A stretch of 64,000 nucleotides of DNA. It comes from JAEULH01 sp963805915 (GTDB lineage: Bacteria; Pseudomonadota; Alphaproteobacteria; Rhodospirillales; Defluviicoccaceae). The stretch covers positions 182,528 through 246,527 of the forward strand of contig CAWDWD010000010.1 in the NCBI GenBank assembly GCA_963805915.1. Reading direction: 5' to 3'. Positions within the stretch are counted from its first letter, which is position 1; every line of letters begins with the position of its first letter. This document shows positions 1-7,714 of the stretch, piece by piece. Made by a program: the position numbers and the translations under genes. Under the pieces are notes generated by a model, which saw nothing but the letters and a program-made list of their open reading frames with translations, was not told where the DNA came from and did not search any database.

Positions 1-1
1 C

Positions 2-526
2 GACCTCACCGGCGATTTTCTTTACAACACCTACATGAAGCTCAAGCCGAGCCGCGAAGTTCTCGCCGCGTTGATCGGTCTCGTGTTCCGGCTGGCGGCC
101 ACCGATTTGACATTCACCGCCGACGTCCTGGGCGATGTAGGAGCGCTTGTCCCGCCCGAGCGCCGCCTCGCCATCACCAGCTCGCTCACGCCCTATTTGA
201 TCAAGGGCGTTCGCTTCGGCTTCACGGATTACCTGACGAACCTGCTGTACCCCTTCTATCGGCGGCTTGAGCCGGACCTGACGGTGGAGCAACTGGTCGA
301 GGAAGCGGACCTGAAACGGCTTGGCGGCTATCTGGCGACGAACCCCAAGTACCGGCTGATCACCAACGCCGACGAGATCATTAACACGCCGGCCGAAAAG
401 GTGTTCTTGGAAAAAACATTCGCCGGACGCGAAGCGATCTTCCCCCACGGAGGCCACTGCGGCAATTTTCAGCATCCGCACGTGGTCGCGGCGATGCTAC
501 AGGCCTTGCGCGAGGCCGCGCCATGA
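2..526 (+). CDS. alpha/beta hydrolase, C-terminal part (5' truncated by window edge)
   Basis: The frame is open from the first bases of the window, so this is the tail of a longer gene; the first visible ATG (35) is probably internal. The fragment ends with a DEIIN stretch and a GGHCGN motif, which look like the acid and histidine of a serine-hydrolase catalytic triad; the nucleophile would lie upstream of the window. Alpha/beta hydrolases are often encoded next to mlaA, and here the stop codon overlaps the mlaA start (ATGA), implying co-transcription and translational coupling. The substrate is unknown. The family is inferred from the C-terminal pattern only. Confidence 0.65.
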   Translation, partial: DLTGDFLYNTYMKLKPSREVLAALIGLVFRLAATDLTFTADVLGDVGALVPPERRLAITSSLTPYLIKGVRFGFTDYLTNLLYPFYRRLEPDLTVEQLVEEADLKRLGGYLATNPKYRLITNADEIINTPAEKVFLEKTFAGREAIFPHGGHCGNFQHPHVVAAMLQALREAAP

Positions 527-1284
527 GCGGGCGACGGCTGGTCTTGCGCCTCGCCGTTTTCGGGATTGCGGCCTGTCTTGCCGCCGGTTGCACGACTCCG
601 GTGCCCTTCCGCGAGGGCGAGCCGCCGCTGCCCGAGCCGCCGCCGGGCAAAAAGACGATTGCCGATCTGATCGAGGTGTATGATCCCCTCGAGGGCATGA
701 ACCGGCTGACCTACGCCTTCAACTATGAGTTCGATCGTCTCGTCTTCCTGCCGGTCGTCAACGTCTACGAGACGGTTCTGGCGCAGGTCCTTCGCGATCG
801 GATCCACGACTTTCTGGCGAACCTCGCAGACGTTGTCACCGCCGCCAATCTCATCTTGCAACTGCGTCCGGGGCGGGCGGCGCAGACGACGTTCCGGATC
901 GGCGTCAACACGCTGCTCGGTTTCTTCGGCGCCGTCGACATCGCCTCCGCGGTCGGCATGGAACGCTACAGAGAAGACTTCGGCCAGACGCTGGGCTACT
1001 GGGGTGTTACCGACGGGCCGTATTTGGTGCTGCCGCTGCTCGGCCCGTCCAATCTCCGCGATACCACCGGTAAGGCCGTCGACAGCCTCGTAATCGATCC
1101 GTTCGGCCTGCTCGCCAACCTGAAAACGGGCCTGGCTCCCTTCGCCTGGTACCGGGCCGGCGTCAACGCGGTCGACACACGGTCAAACACGCCGTTTCGC
1201 TACTACGAAACCGGCTCGCCGTTCGAGTACGACTACCTGCGGCTGCTTTACACCCGCAAGCGCGAGCTCGACATTATCCGCTGA
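523..1284 (+). CDS. mlaA: MlaA (VacJ) outer-membrane lipoprotein
   Basis: MlaA is the outer-membrane part of the Mla pathway, which removes misplaced phospholipids from the outer leaflet and returns them to the inner membrane. A lipoprotein signal peptide is visible: basic N-terminus, hydrophobic core, then lipobox LAAGC with the lipidated Cys near residue 23. The family signature YDPLEGMNRLTYAFNYEFDR follows at about residues 50-70, and the rest (GFFGAVDIA, YREDFGQTLGYWGV, PYLVLPLLGPS) matches the conserved MlaA core. The length of 253 residues is normal. The start overlaps the upstream hydrolase stop by 4 bases. No other mla genes are in the window. Confidence 0.95.
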   Translation: MSGRRLVLRLAVFGIAACLAAGCTTPVPFREGEPPLPEPPPGKKTIADLIEVYDPLEGMNRLTYAFNYEFDRLVFLPVVNVYETVLAQVLRDRIHDFLANLADVVTAANLILQLRPGRAAQTTFRIGVNTLLGFFGAVDIASAVGMERYREDFGQTLGYWGVTDGPYLVLPLLGPSNLRDTTGKAVDSLVIDPFGLLANLKTGLAPFAWYRAGVNAVDTRSNTPFRYYETGSPFEYDYLRLLYTRKRELDIIR

Positions 1285-1316
1285 ACACGCGGGTCTGCCG
1301 GCGAGGCGCGGCGATC

Positions 1317-2150
1317 TCACCCGCCCATGATGTTGTAGCCGCCGTCCATGTAGAGAATTTCGCCGGTAATGATCTTGGCGTAGTCGCAGGCTAGTCCGGC
1401 CGTCGCGAACCCGACTTGATCGGGGGTCACCAGCATCCGCGTCGGCGCGCTCTTCTTGGTTTCCTCGAGCAGATCGTCGAACCTGTTAATGCCCGAAGCT
1501 GCGCGGGTCATGACCGGACCTGGCGAAATGATGTTGACTCGGATGCCTTTCGGCCCGAGCTCCCAGGCCAAGTACCTCGCCGCGGCCTCGAGCGCCGCCT
1601 TGGCCGGGCCCATGATGCCGTAATGGGGAACGACCTTTTCGCCGCCGAAATAACTCATGGTGAAAATGCTGCCGCCCTCCTTTTCCAGCAGCGGTTCTGC
1701 GAGCTTGGCCATGCGCAGCAGCGAGTGGACCGAGACGTCCATGGTCTCGGCGAAACCATCGCGCGAGCAGTCGACGACGCGGCCGTGAAGGTCCTCGCGC
1801 GGGGCGAAGGCAATGGAATGCAGGAGCACGTGCAGCTTGCCCCAGGTCCGCTCGATCTGCTCAAACACCGCCTCGAGCTGTCCCGGTTGGCGGACGTCGC
1901 AGGGCAGATACAAGGCCTCCTCGACATCAAGCGCGGCGGCGAGCTGGGCCGTATACCGCTTGGTTTGGTCGTTGAGATAGGTGATCGAGACATCGGCGCC
2001 GAAAGCGCGGAAGGCGCGGGCGCAGCCGTAGGCGATCGAGTCCTTGTTGGCGATACCCACAACCAACGCCTTGCGGCCCTTAAGAGGCGCCGGCGCAAAA
2101 CTGAGTGGTTGCAAGGCTGAGTCGGCTGGATCAATCGGTGGGTTTGGCAT
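1317..2150 (-). CDS. fabI: enoyl-[acyl-carrier-protein] reductase, FabI type
   Basis: NADH-dependent reductase of the last step of fatty-acid elongation, an atypical SDR enzyme. The N-terminal dinucleotide site reads GRKALVVGIANKDSIAYG, and the FabI-type Tyr-x6-Lys active site is present (YGIMGPAKAALE), with the conserved SPGPVMTRAASGI segment and C-terminal GEILYMDGGYNIMG. The 277-residue length includes an extra 25-residue N-terminal tail. It is the last gene of the operon with the MaoC-phosphotransacetylase and acetate kinase genes, about 30 bases behind ackA. A FabI in this operon may be a dedicated paralogue for short acyl groups rather than the housekeeping enzyme; that is inference. 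Confidence 0.9.
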   Translation of the reverse strand: MPNPPIDPADSALQPLSFAPAPLKGRKALVVGIANKDSIAYGCARAFRAFGADVSITYLNDQTKRYTAQLAAALDVEEALYLPCDVRQPGQLEAVFEQIERTWGKLHVLLHSIAFAPREDLHGRVVDCSRDGFAETMDVSVHSLLRMAKLAEPLLEKEGGSIFTMSYFGGEKVVPHYGIMGPAKAALEAAARYLAWELGPKGIRVNIISPGPVMTRAASGINRFDDLLEETKKSAPTRMLVTPDQVGFATAGLACDYAKIITGEILYMDGGYNIMGG

Positions 2151-2180
2151 CGTCGTTCGCTCCTTCGTTCACGCAGCGGC

Positions 2181-3386
2181 CTAAACGCCTCGGGCCAAAA
2201 CGTCGCGGGTGTGGATCGCGATCATGTGCTCTTCATCGGTCGGGATCGCCCAGACGGACACTGGGCTATCGGCGGTACTGAGGCGACCGGCGCCGGCCCG
2301 GTTGGCCTCGCAATCGAGTTCAATCCCCACCCAGCTCGCGAGCTCGCAGACCCTGGCCCGGATCTCCGGCGAATTTTCGCCGATGCCGGCGGTGAAGACG
2401 AAAGCATCGAGCCCGCCGGCCGCCGCGGCCAGCGCTCCGAGCTGCTTGGCGATGTGGTAGCAGAACAGCTCGATCGCCTCGGCGGCGCGGGGATCGCGGC
2501 TTGCGAGCAGCTCGCGCATGTCGTTGCTGATGCCCGAGACGCCGAGCAGACCCGACTCCTTGTATAGTAGCCGCTCGATGGCGTCCGCGTCGTAGCCTCG
2601 GTCCTGCATCAGGTACAGGACCACGCCGGGATCGAGCGCGCCGGAGCGGGTGCCCATCGGCAGCCCGTCGACGGCGGTAAACCCCATGCTGGTGTCGACG
2701 CTGCGGCCGTCGCGGAGCGCGCACATGCTGGCGCCATTGCCGAGGTGGGCGACGACGACGCGGCGCGCGTCCGGCGCGACCCGCGGCAGCTGGCGGGCGA
2801 TGTATTCATATGAGAGGCCGTGAAAGCCGTAGCGATGCACGCCGCTGTCGGTGAGCGCGCGGGGGAGGGCGAAGATTTCGGCGACCGGGAGCTTGTTGCG
2901 ATGAAACGCGGTGTCGAAGCAGGCGACTTGCGGCAGCGCCGGATCGATCTCGGCGATGGCGCGAATGCCGGCGAGGTTATGCGGCTGGTGCAGCGGCGCC
3001 AACGGGACGAGGCGCGCCAGCGCGCCAATAACCCCGTCGTCGACCCTGACCGGCCGGTCGTAGTCGAGGCCGCCGTGAACCACCCGGTGTCCGGCGGCGG
3101 TGACGGTCAGATCCGGATGCGTTTCGTCGAGCCAGCGCAGGATATAGGCGATGGCGTCACGATGGGCGAAGGTCGAGCCGCGCGGCCACTCGTCGCGCTC
3201 GTCGATTTTTTCGCCGGCGGCATTCTTGACGAAAAAGGCGGGATCGCTGCCGATCCCCTCGACCTGGCCCTTGTAGTGGAGCGTTGGCTCGTCGGCGTCA
3301 GTGTCGGCGGCGGCGCCGACACTGGTGTAGATTGCGAACTTGACGCTCGACGACCCGGCGTTGATGACGAGAACCGCCTCGGCCAT
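2181..3386 (-). CDS. ackA: acetate/propionate kinase AckA
   Basis: Reversible phosphotransfer between acetyl- (or propionyl-) phosphate and ADP, making ATP and acetate; works with phosphotransacetylase. ASKHA-fold signatures are present: VINAGSSSVKFAIY at the N-terminus, the adenosine-site segment VVAHLGNGASMCA in the middle, FTAGIGENSPEIR near the C-terminus, and an RVVHGG arginine motif. The length (401) is standard. It lies 3 bases downstream of the MaoC-Pta gene and just upstream of fabI, so the three are almost certainly one operon. Substrate preference between acetate, propionate and butyrate cannot be read from the sequence. Confidence 0.95.
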   Translation of the reverse strand: MAEAVLVINAGSSSVKFAIYTSVGAAADTDADEPTLHYKGQVEGIGSDPAFFVKNAAGEKIDERDEWPRGSTFAHRDAIAYILRWLDETHPDLTVTAAGHRVVHGGLDYDRPVRVDDGVIGALARLVPLAPLHQPHNLAGIRAIAEIDPALPQVACFDTAFHRNKLPVAEIFALPRALTDSGVHRYGFHGLSYEYIARQLPRVAPDARRVVVAHLGNGASMCALRDGRSVDTSMGFTAVDGLPMGTRSGALDPGVVLYLMQDRGYDADAIERLLYKESGLLGVSGISNDMRELLASRDPRAAEAIELFCYHIAKQLGALAAAAGGLDAFVFTAGIGENSPEIRARVCELASWVGIELDCEANRAGAGRLSTADSPVSVWAIPTDEEHMIAIHTRDVLARGV

Positions 3387-3389
3387 GAT

Positions 3390-4805
3390 CTAAAACTCCG
3401 CCGCCTTAAGCAGCGCTTCACCTTTGCGCTGGGCCTCGGCGAGCAGCACGGCGACGGCGCATGACGCAAGCCGGGTTCGGGCGCTGTCGGCCCGGCTGGT
3501 GAGCACGATCGGTGCCTTGGCGCCAACAACAATTCCGGCGGCTTCCGCGTTGGCCATGAACGTGAGCTGCTTGGCCAGCATGTTGCCGGCCTCCAGGTTC
3601 GGAACAATGAGGACGTCGGCATTGCCGGCGACCGGAGAGATAATCCCCTTGGTTCGGGCTGCTTCAATATCGATGGCGTTGTCGAAGGCGAGTGGGCCGT
3701 CGAGCAGGCCGCCGGTGATCTGGCCGCGATTGGCCATCTTGCACAGCGCGGCGGCATCAATTGTCGAAGGGATCTTTGGCGTGACCGTCTCGACCGCCGA
3801 AAGAACCGCGACCTTCGGTTCGGCGATGCCGAGGGCTCGGGCAAGATCAATTGCGTTCTGGCAGATGTGGGCCTTCTGCTCGAGGTTCGGCGTGATGCTG
3901 ATGGCGGCGTCGCTGAGGATGATCGCCCGCGCATAGGTCGGAACCGCAAGCAGGAAGCAATGGCTGATCCGTCGCTCGGTGAGCAGGCCGCTGTCCTTGC
4001 GCATGACTTGGTGCAGCAACTCGTCGGTGTGCAGGCTGCCCTTCATTAGCGCCTGCGCCTCGCCATTGCGAACCAGAGCCACAGCGAGCTCGGCGGAGTG
4101 GTGGCTGTGCTCGGACGCGATCAGGCGATAGCGCGAAATGTCGACGCCGGCTTCGGCCGCGACCGAGCGAATCTTTCTTTCCGGGCCGACCAGAATAGGC
4201 TCGATAAGGTTCTGCTCGGCGGCCTCGATCGCGCCGAGCAGGGCATCGTCGCTGCATGGATGAACCACGGCGGTCGTGAGCACCGGCATCCCATCGCATT
4301 TTCTGATCAGTTTGAGGTAGCGCTCCTCGTGGCGCAGCTCGACCTTGGGCAGGTCGCGCAAGGGGTGGCGCATCTTGGTCTTGGGAACGACAACTTCGAT
4401 GGTCCCGCTCACCAGTTCCTGGCCAGCGGGGTCGGTCGATTTACAGTCCAGAATTACGGTGCCGCTATCGGCTCGCTTTTCGACCACGGTAATCGTCGTC
4501 GTCACCGGTACGCCGACCGCGATCGGGTGATGAAAGCGAACGTTGGCGCCGATCGTAAGCGAGCCGAGACCGGGAAGCTCGGTTCCGGCGAGCGTTGAAA
4601 ACAGGCTCGCCGCCCACATCGCCTGCCCGCCGCCATGGGCAAACATCGAGGTGTCGGCCGGACCGGGATCAAGATCGATCAGATTGACGTTGCCGATGAC
4701 CGCAGCCCATGTTTCAGCGTCGCCTTCGTGCAGCATTCGCGTCATCGACGCAATGTCGCCGACCGCGATTTCGTTGAAGGTCTTGTTCTCGATCATCCGG
4801 CTCAT
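3390..4805 (-). CDS. bifunctional MaoC-like hydratase / phosphate acyltransferase
   Basis: Two domains are visible. The N-terminal ~145 residues form a MaoC/hot-dog fold (GDIASMTRMLHEGDAETW, FAHGGGQAMWAASLF). Residues ~170-470 are a PTA/PTB phosphate acyl(acetyl or butyryl)transferase, which converts acyl-CoA and phosphate to acyl-phosphate. This fusion is known in Alphaproteobacteria as bifunctional enoyl-CoA hydratase/phosphate acetyltransferase. I start at the internal ATG because a strong GGGAGG Shine-Dalgarno lies about 9 bases before it; a frame opening at 4907 adds 34 residues with no family resemblance. First gene of the operon with ackA (3-base gap) and fabI; together they could interconvert acyl-CoA and acid with ATP formation. 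Confidence 0.88.
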   Translation of the reverse strand: MSRMIENKTFNEIAVGDIASMTRMLHEGDAETWAAVIGNVNLIDLDPGPADTSMFAHGGGQAMWAASLFSTLAGTELPGLGSLTIGANVRFHHPIAVGVPVTTTITVVEKRADSGTVILDCKSTDPAGQELVSGTIEVVVPKTKMRHPLRDLPKVELRHEERYLKLIRKCDGMPVLTTAVVHPCSDDALLGAIEAAEQNLIEPILVGPERKIRSVAAEAGVDISRYRLIASEHSHHSAELAVALVRNGEAQALMKGSLHTDELLHQVMRKDSGLLTERRISHCFLLAVPTYARAIILSDAAISITPNLEQKAHICQNAIDLARALGIAEPKVAVLSAVETVTPKIPSTIDAAALCKMANRGQITGGLLDGPLAFDNAIDIEAARTKGIISPVAGNADVLIVPNLEAGNMLAKQLTFMANAEAAGIVVGAKAPIVLTSRADSARTRLASCAVAVLLAEAQRKGEALLKAAEF

Positions 4806-5310
4806 CGCCGAGCCTCCCTGCATCGTGGGCGCAACCGCTTGTCGCCACCATGGGTACACCCGGCGTTGATGCGGTGCAACATCGACGCCCGGCTCGTCTT
4901 GTATCACGCGCCGGAACCGGCGAAGGCCGAGCCGGCATTGCGCGGAAATCCAACGCGGCGGGCAAGGCCGATGTTCCCGGTGGATTGCTTGCGGATGAAA
5001 TGATCCGGACGTTCCCTCGGATGGCCCCGGCGCGGCTTTCTTCTTTTCACCAAATGTGCAAATAATCAGCTGCCGCTCAGGGTATGGAGCGTCCAGGCGA
5101 GGGGCATGAAACGGCGGCGGCGAGATCCGCTTCCGTCCTTGCTCGGCGCGGCGGAATGGATTATTTCGAGGGCAAGGTTGCGGATTTCGTCGGCGTATCT
5201 ATTCAGCTGTTCCAACCGCCCAGCTAGCGCCTATACACGTGATACCTGCACCGATTGCGCTGCACCCTGATCGAGCAACGCGCCGAACATACGTTTCAAG
5301 AGGATGAGCT
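4806..5310. promoter_or_regulatory. 500-bp intergenic region between divergent pta operon and cold-shock gene; possible csp promoter
   Basis: No convincing gene is present. It must hold the promoters of both flanking transcription units. By eye the best candidate for the cold-shock gene is TTGCGG (5178-5183) and TATTCA (5200-5205) with a 16-base spacer, which would give a 5' leader of about 100 bases, in keeping with the long leaders of cspA-type genes. An AGAGGA Shine-Dalgarno sits just before the csp start. The promoter call is weak; no clear -35/-10 pair was seen for the reverse operon. Confidence 0.3.
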
Positions 5311-5520
5311 ATGGTTACCGGAACAGTAAAGTGGTTTAACCCCGCCAAGGGTTATGGGTTCATCGCGCCCGACAACGGTTCCAAGGACGCCTTCGTGCAC
5401 ATTTCGGCCCTTGAGCGGGCAGGCCTGAGCACGCTTCGCGAGGGACAGAAGATCCAGTACGAACTCGTCCCAGGACGCAACGGTAAGTCTTCGGCCGAGA
5501 ACCTCGTCGTTCTCGACTAG
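5311..5520 (+). CDS. cold-shock domain protein, CspA family
   Basis: Small single-domain OB-fold protein that binds single-stranded RNA/DNA and melts mRNA structure. Both nucleic-acid binding motifs are clear: RNP1 as KGYGFIAP and RNP2 as DAFVHIS, with the N-terminal GTVKWFNP typical of the family. The length of 69 residues is exact for the family. It stands alone between a reverse-strand operon and a reverse-strand ThDP enzyme, with an AGAGGA ribosome-binding site. A compact stem-loop follows the gene. Alphaproteobacteria carry several csp paralogues, so cold-induction specifically cannot be assumed. Confidence 0.97.
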   Translation: MVTGTVKWFNPAKGYGFIAPDNGSKDAFVHISALERAGLSTLREGQKIQYELVPGRNGKSSAENLVVLD

Positions 5521-5632
5521 CCCTGACTGGACCCTACAGGGCTCCTTTGACACAATCGGCGCGTTGAAAGCCGAATGAGAAACCTGAGTTAGGCGCCGCG
5601 CTCCTCGACGGGACGTGGCGCCGTTTCTATGC

Positions 5633-5665
5633 GGGCGCTTCGGCGGTGACTTCACCGAAGCGCCC
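5633..5665. terminator. perfect 11-bp stem-loop between convergent genes
   Basis: GGGCGCTTCGG and CCGAAGCGCCC form a perfect 11-bp inverted repeat around an 11-base loop. It lies between the 3' ends of the cold-shock gene (+) and the ThDP enzyme (-), so a bidirectional terminator is the simplest reading. No clear U-run follows on either strand. A weaker GGCGCC...GGCGCC pairing lies just upstream at 5592-5622. Confidence 0.5.
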
Positions 5666-5684
5666 ATGTTGCTAACCCTTATCC

Positions 5685-7472
5685 TTATGTGTGTGGCAGA
5701 AGGGTGTCGGCCATCTGTTTGACACTCTGCTTGACGATACCGATTTCGTTCGGGTCGCCCTTGACCAGTGTGTTCATGTAGCCCTTTGCCTGCGCCCAAC
5801 TGATGTGCGGCGGCAAGGGCGGTACATCGGGGTCGGCCAGGAACTCGATGACCACGGGGCGATCGGCCGCGAATGCCTCCGCCCAACCGGCGGCGACGTC
5901 TTCCGGCTTTTCCACCCTGATGCCCTTGAACCCGAGCAGTTCCCCGTAGCGGGCGTAGGGGAAATCGATCACGTCCTGGGCGGCCAGGTATTTCGGATCT
6001 CCGGCCAACACGCGCTGTTCCCAGGTGACCTGGTTAAGGTCATGGTTGACCAGGACCATCACGATGAAGCGCGGATCCGACCATTGTTCCCAGTACTGCT
6101 TGACCGTCACCAGCTCCGCGTTGCCGTTCATCTGCATCGCGCCGTCGCCGACCATGGCGACGACCGGCCGGTCGGGAAAGGCCATCTTGGCGGCGATGGC
6201 ATAGGGCACGCCGCTGCCCATCGTCGCCAGTTTTCCGGATAACGAGCCCATCATCCCGCGGCGGATCTTGATATCGCGCGCGTACCAGTTGGTGTGCGAT
6301 CCGCAGTCGCCGCAGAGGATCGTGTTGTCGGGCAGTTGCGGTGAAAGCTCCCAGAACACGCGCTGAGGATTGATCGGATCCGCTGCCTCCATGGCCTTGG
6401 CCTCCATCTCTCTCCACCAGCTGGCGACGTCGCTTTCGATCGTCTCCCGCCAGGCGCGATCGGTCTTGCGCTCGAGATGGGGGATCAGCCGGCGCAGAAC
6501 CTTGGCGCTGTCGCCGATCAGATTGGCTTCCGTCGGATAGCGCATGCTGACGTTGCGAGGCTGGATATCGATCTGGATCGCGCGGGCCTGACCGTCCTTC
6601 GGCAGAAACTCAGAGTAGGGAAACGTCGTCCCGATCATGAGCAGGGTGTCGCAACCCTGCATCAGCTCCCAGCTCGGCTTGGTTCCGAGCAGACCGATGG
6701 ATCCGGTGACGAACGGCAGGTCATCGGGCAGCGCAGCCTTGCCAAGGAGCGCCTTCGCCACTCCGGCGCCGAGAAGATCGGCGACCTCGATGACCTCGTC
6801 CGTCGCATGCAGCGCGCCGGCGCCGACGAGAATCGCGACCTTGCTGCCGTCGTTCAAAATCGCCGCGGCGTTTTTCAACTCGTCCTCGGTCGGCGCCGGA
6901 TGGGGTTGCGCGTAGCCGATGCCCGAGTAGACGTTGCCGTGGATGCGCGGCGGGCTGGGGACGGCACTCATCTCCTGAACGTCGTTGGGAACGATGATGC
7001 AGGTTACCGTGCGCTCGGCCGCGGCGATGCGAATGGCGCGATCGACGACGTGGCGCGTCTGCGCGGGATTGACGATTGTTTCGACGTAGGCGCCGGCGAC
7101 GTCCTTGAATAGGGTCTGAAGGTCGACCTCCTGCTGATAATCACTGCCGAGCGAGGACGACGCCTGCTGGCCGACGATCGCGACCACGGGCACGTGATCC
7201 ATCTTGGCATCGTAGAGGCCGTTCAGGAGATGGATCGCGCCGGGCCCCGACGTCGCCAGGCAGACACCGACTTGGCCCGTGAACTTCGCGTGGCCGCAAG
7301 CCATGAAGGCGGCCATTTCCTCATGGCGCACCCGAACATAATCGAATTGATCGTGAACCCGGTCGAGCGCGCCCATGATGCCGTTAATGCCGTCGCCGGG
7401 AAACCCGTAGATCCTTCTGATGCCCCAATCGTGCAGTCGTTCAAGTAGATAATCCGCAACCTTTTGAGCCAC
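5685..7472 (-). CDS. thiamine-pyrophosphate-dependent pyruvate oxidase-like enzyme (YdaP/PoxB group)
   Basis: Three-domain ThDP enzyme of 595 residues. The N-terminal Pyr domain has YGFPGDGINGI and the activating glutamate in RHEEMAAFMA, with GVCLATSGPGAIHLLNGLYD. A central Rossmann-like domain spans roughly residues 190-320. The C-terminal PP domain has the ThDP/Mg motif GDGAMQMNG...LVNHDLNQ. This architecture is shared by acetolactate synthase and pyruvate oxidase; the LGSDYQQEVDLQTLFKDVAG segment and overall pattern fit the pyruvate oxidase/YdaP group, which decarboxylates pyruvate to acetate or acetyl-phosphate. It stands alone, divergent from the dsbD-like gene. The exact reaction is inferred. 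Proximity to ackA-pta makes a link to acetyl-phosphate plausible. Confidence 0.8.
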   Translation of the reverse strand: MAQKVADYLLERLHDWGIRRIYGFPGDGINGIMGALDRVHDQFDYVRVRHEEMAAFMACGHAKFTGQVGVCLATSGPGAIHLLNGLYDAKMDHVPVVAIVGQQASSSLGSDYQQEVDLQTLFKDVAGAYVETIVNPAQTRHVVDRAIRIAAAERTVTCIIVPNDVQEMSAVPSPPRIHGNVYSGIGYAQPHPAPTEDELKNAAAILNDGSKVAILVGAGALHATDEVIEVADLLGAGVAKALLGKAALPDDLPFVTGSIGLLGTKPSWELMQGCDTLLMIGTTFPYSEFLPKDGQARAIQIDIQPRNVSMRYPTEANLIGDSAKVLRRLIPHLERKTDRAWRETIESDVASWWREMEAKAMEAADPINPQRVFWELSPQLPDNTILCGDCGSHTNWYARDIKIRRGMMGSLSGKLATMGSGVPYAIAAKMAFPDRPVVAMVGDGAMQMNGNAELVTVKQYWEQWSDPRFIVMVLVNHDLNQVTWEQRVLAGDPKYLAAQDVIDFPYARYGELLGFKGIRVEKPEDVAAGWAEAFAADRPVVIEFLADPDVPPLPPHISWAQAKGYMNTLVKGDPNEIGIVKQSVKQMADTLLPHT

Positions 7473-7714
7473 GGCTCGGTCCTCCTCTCACTAGCTGTTG
7501 ACCGCCTTGGCGGTGAGCTTCGCGGCGGAGTTGGCGCTGTTCGCCCAGCGCCGTCGACGTCGCATGGACGCAACGGTTCGGCCGGCTAAAGGTTCCTCGC
7601 GCGCTAATGGGTGGGCGCGTGGAACCTGCTTTCGCGAAAGGCTGGCTGGCATGATACATTTCGTTTGACCACAATCGCCTGTATGACCGGACCTAACGCT
7701 TCGAGCGCAAGAAC

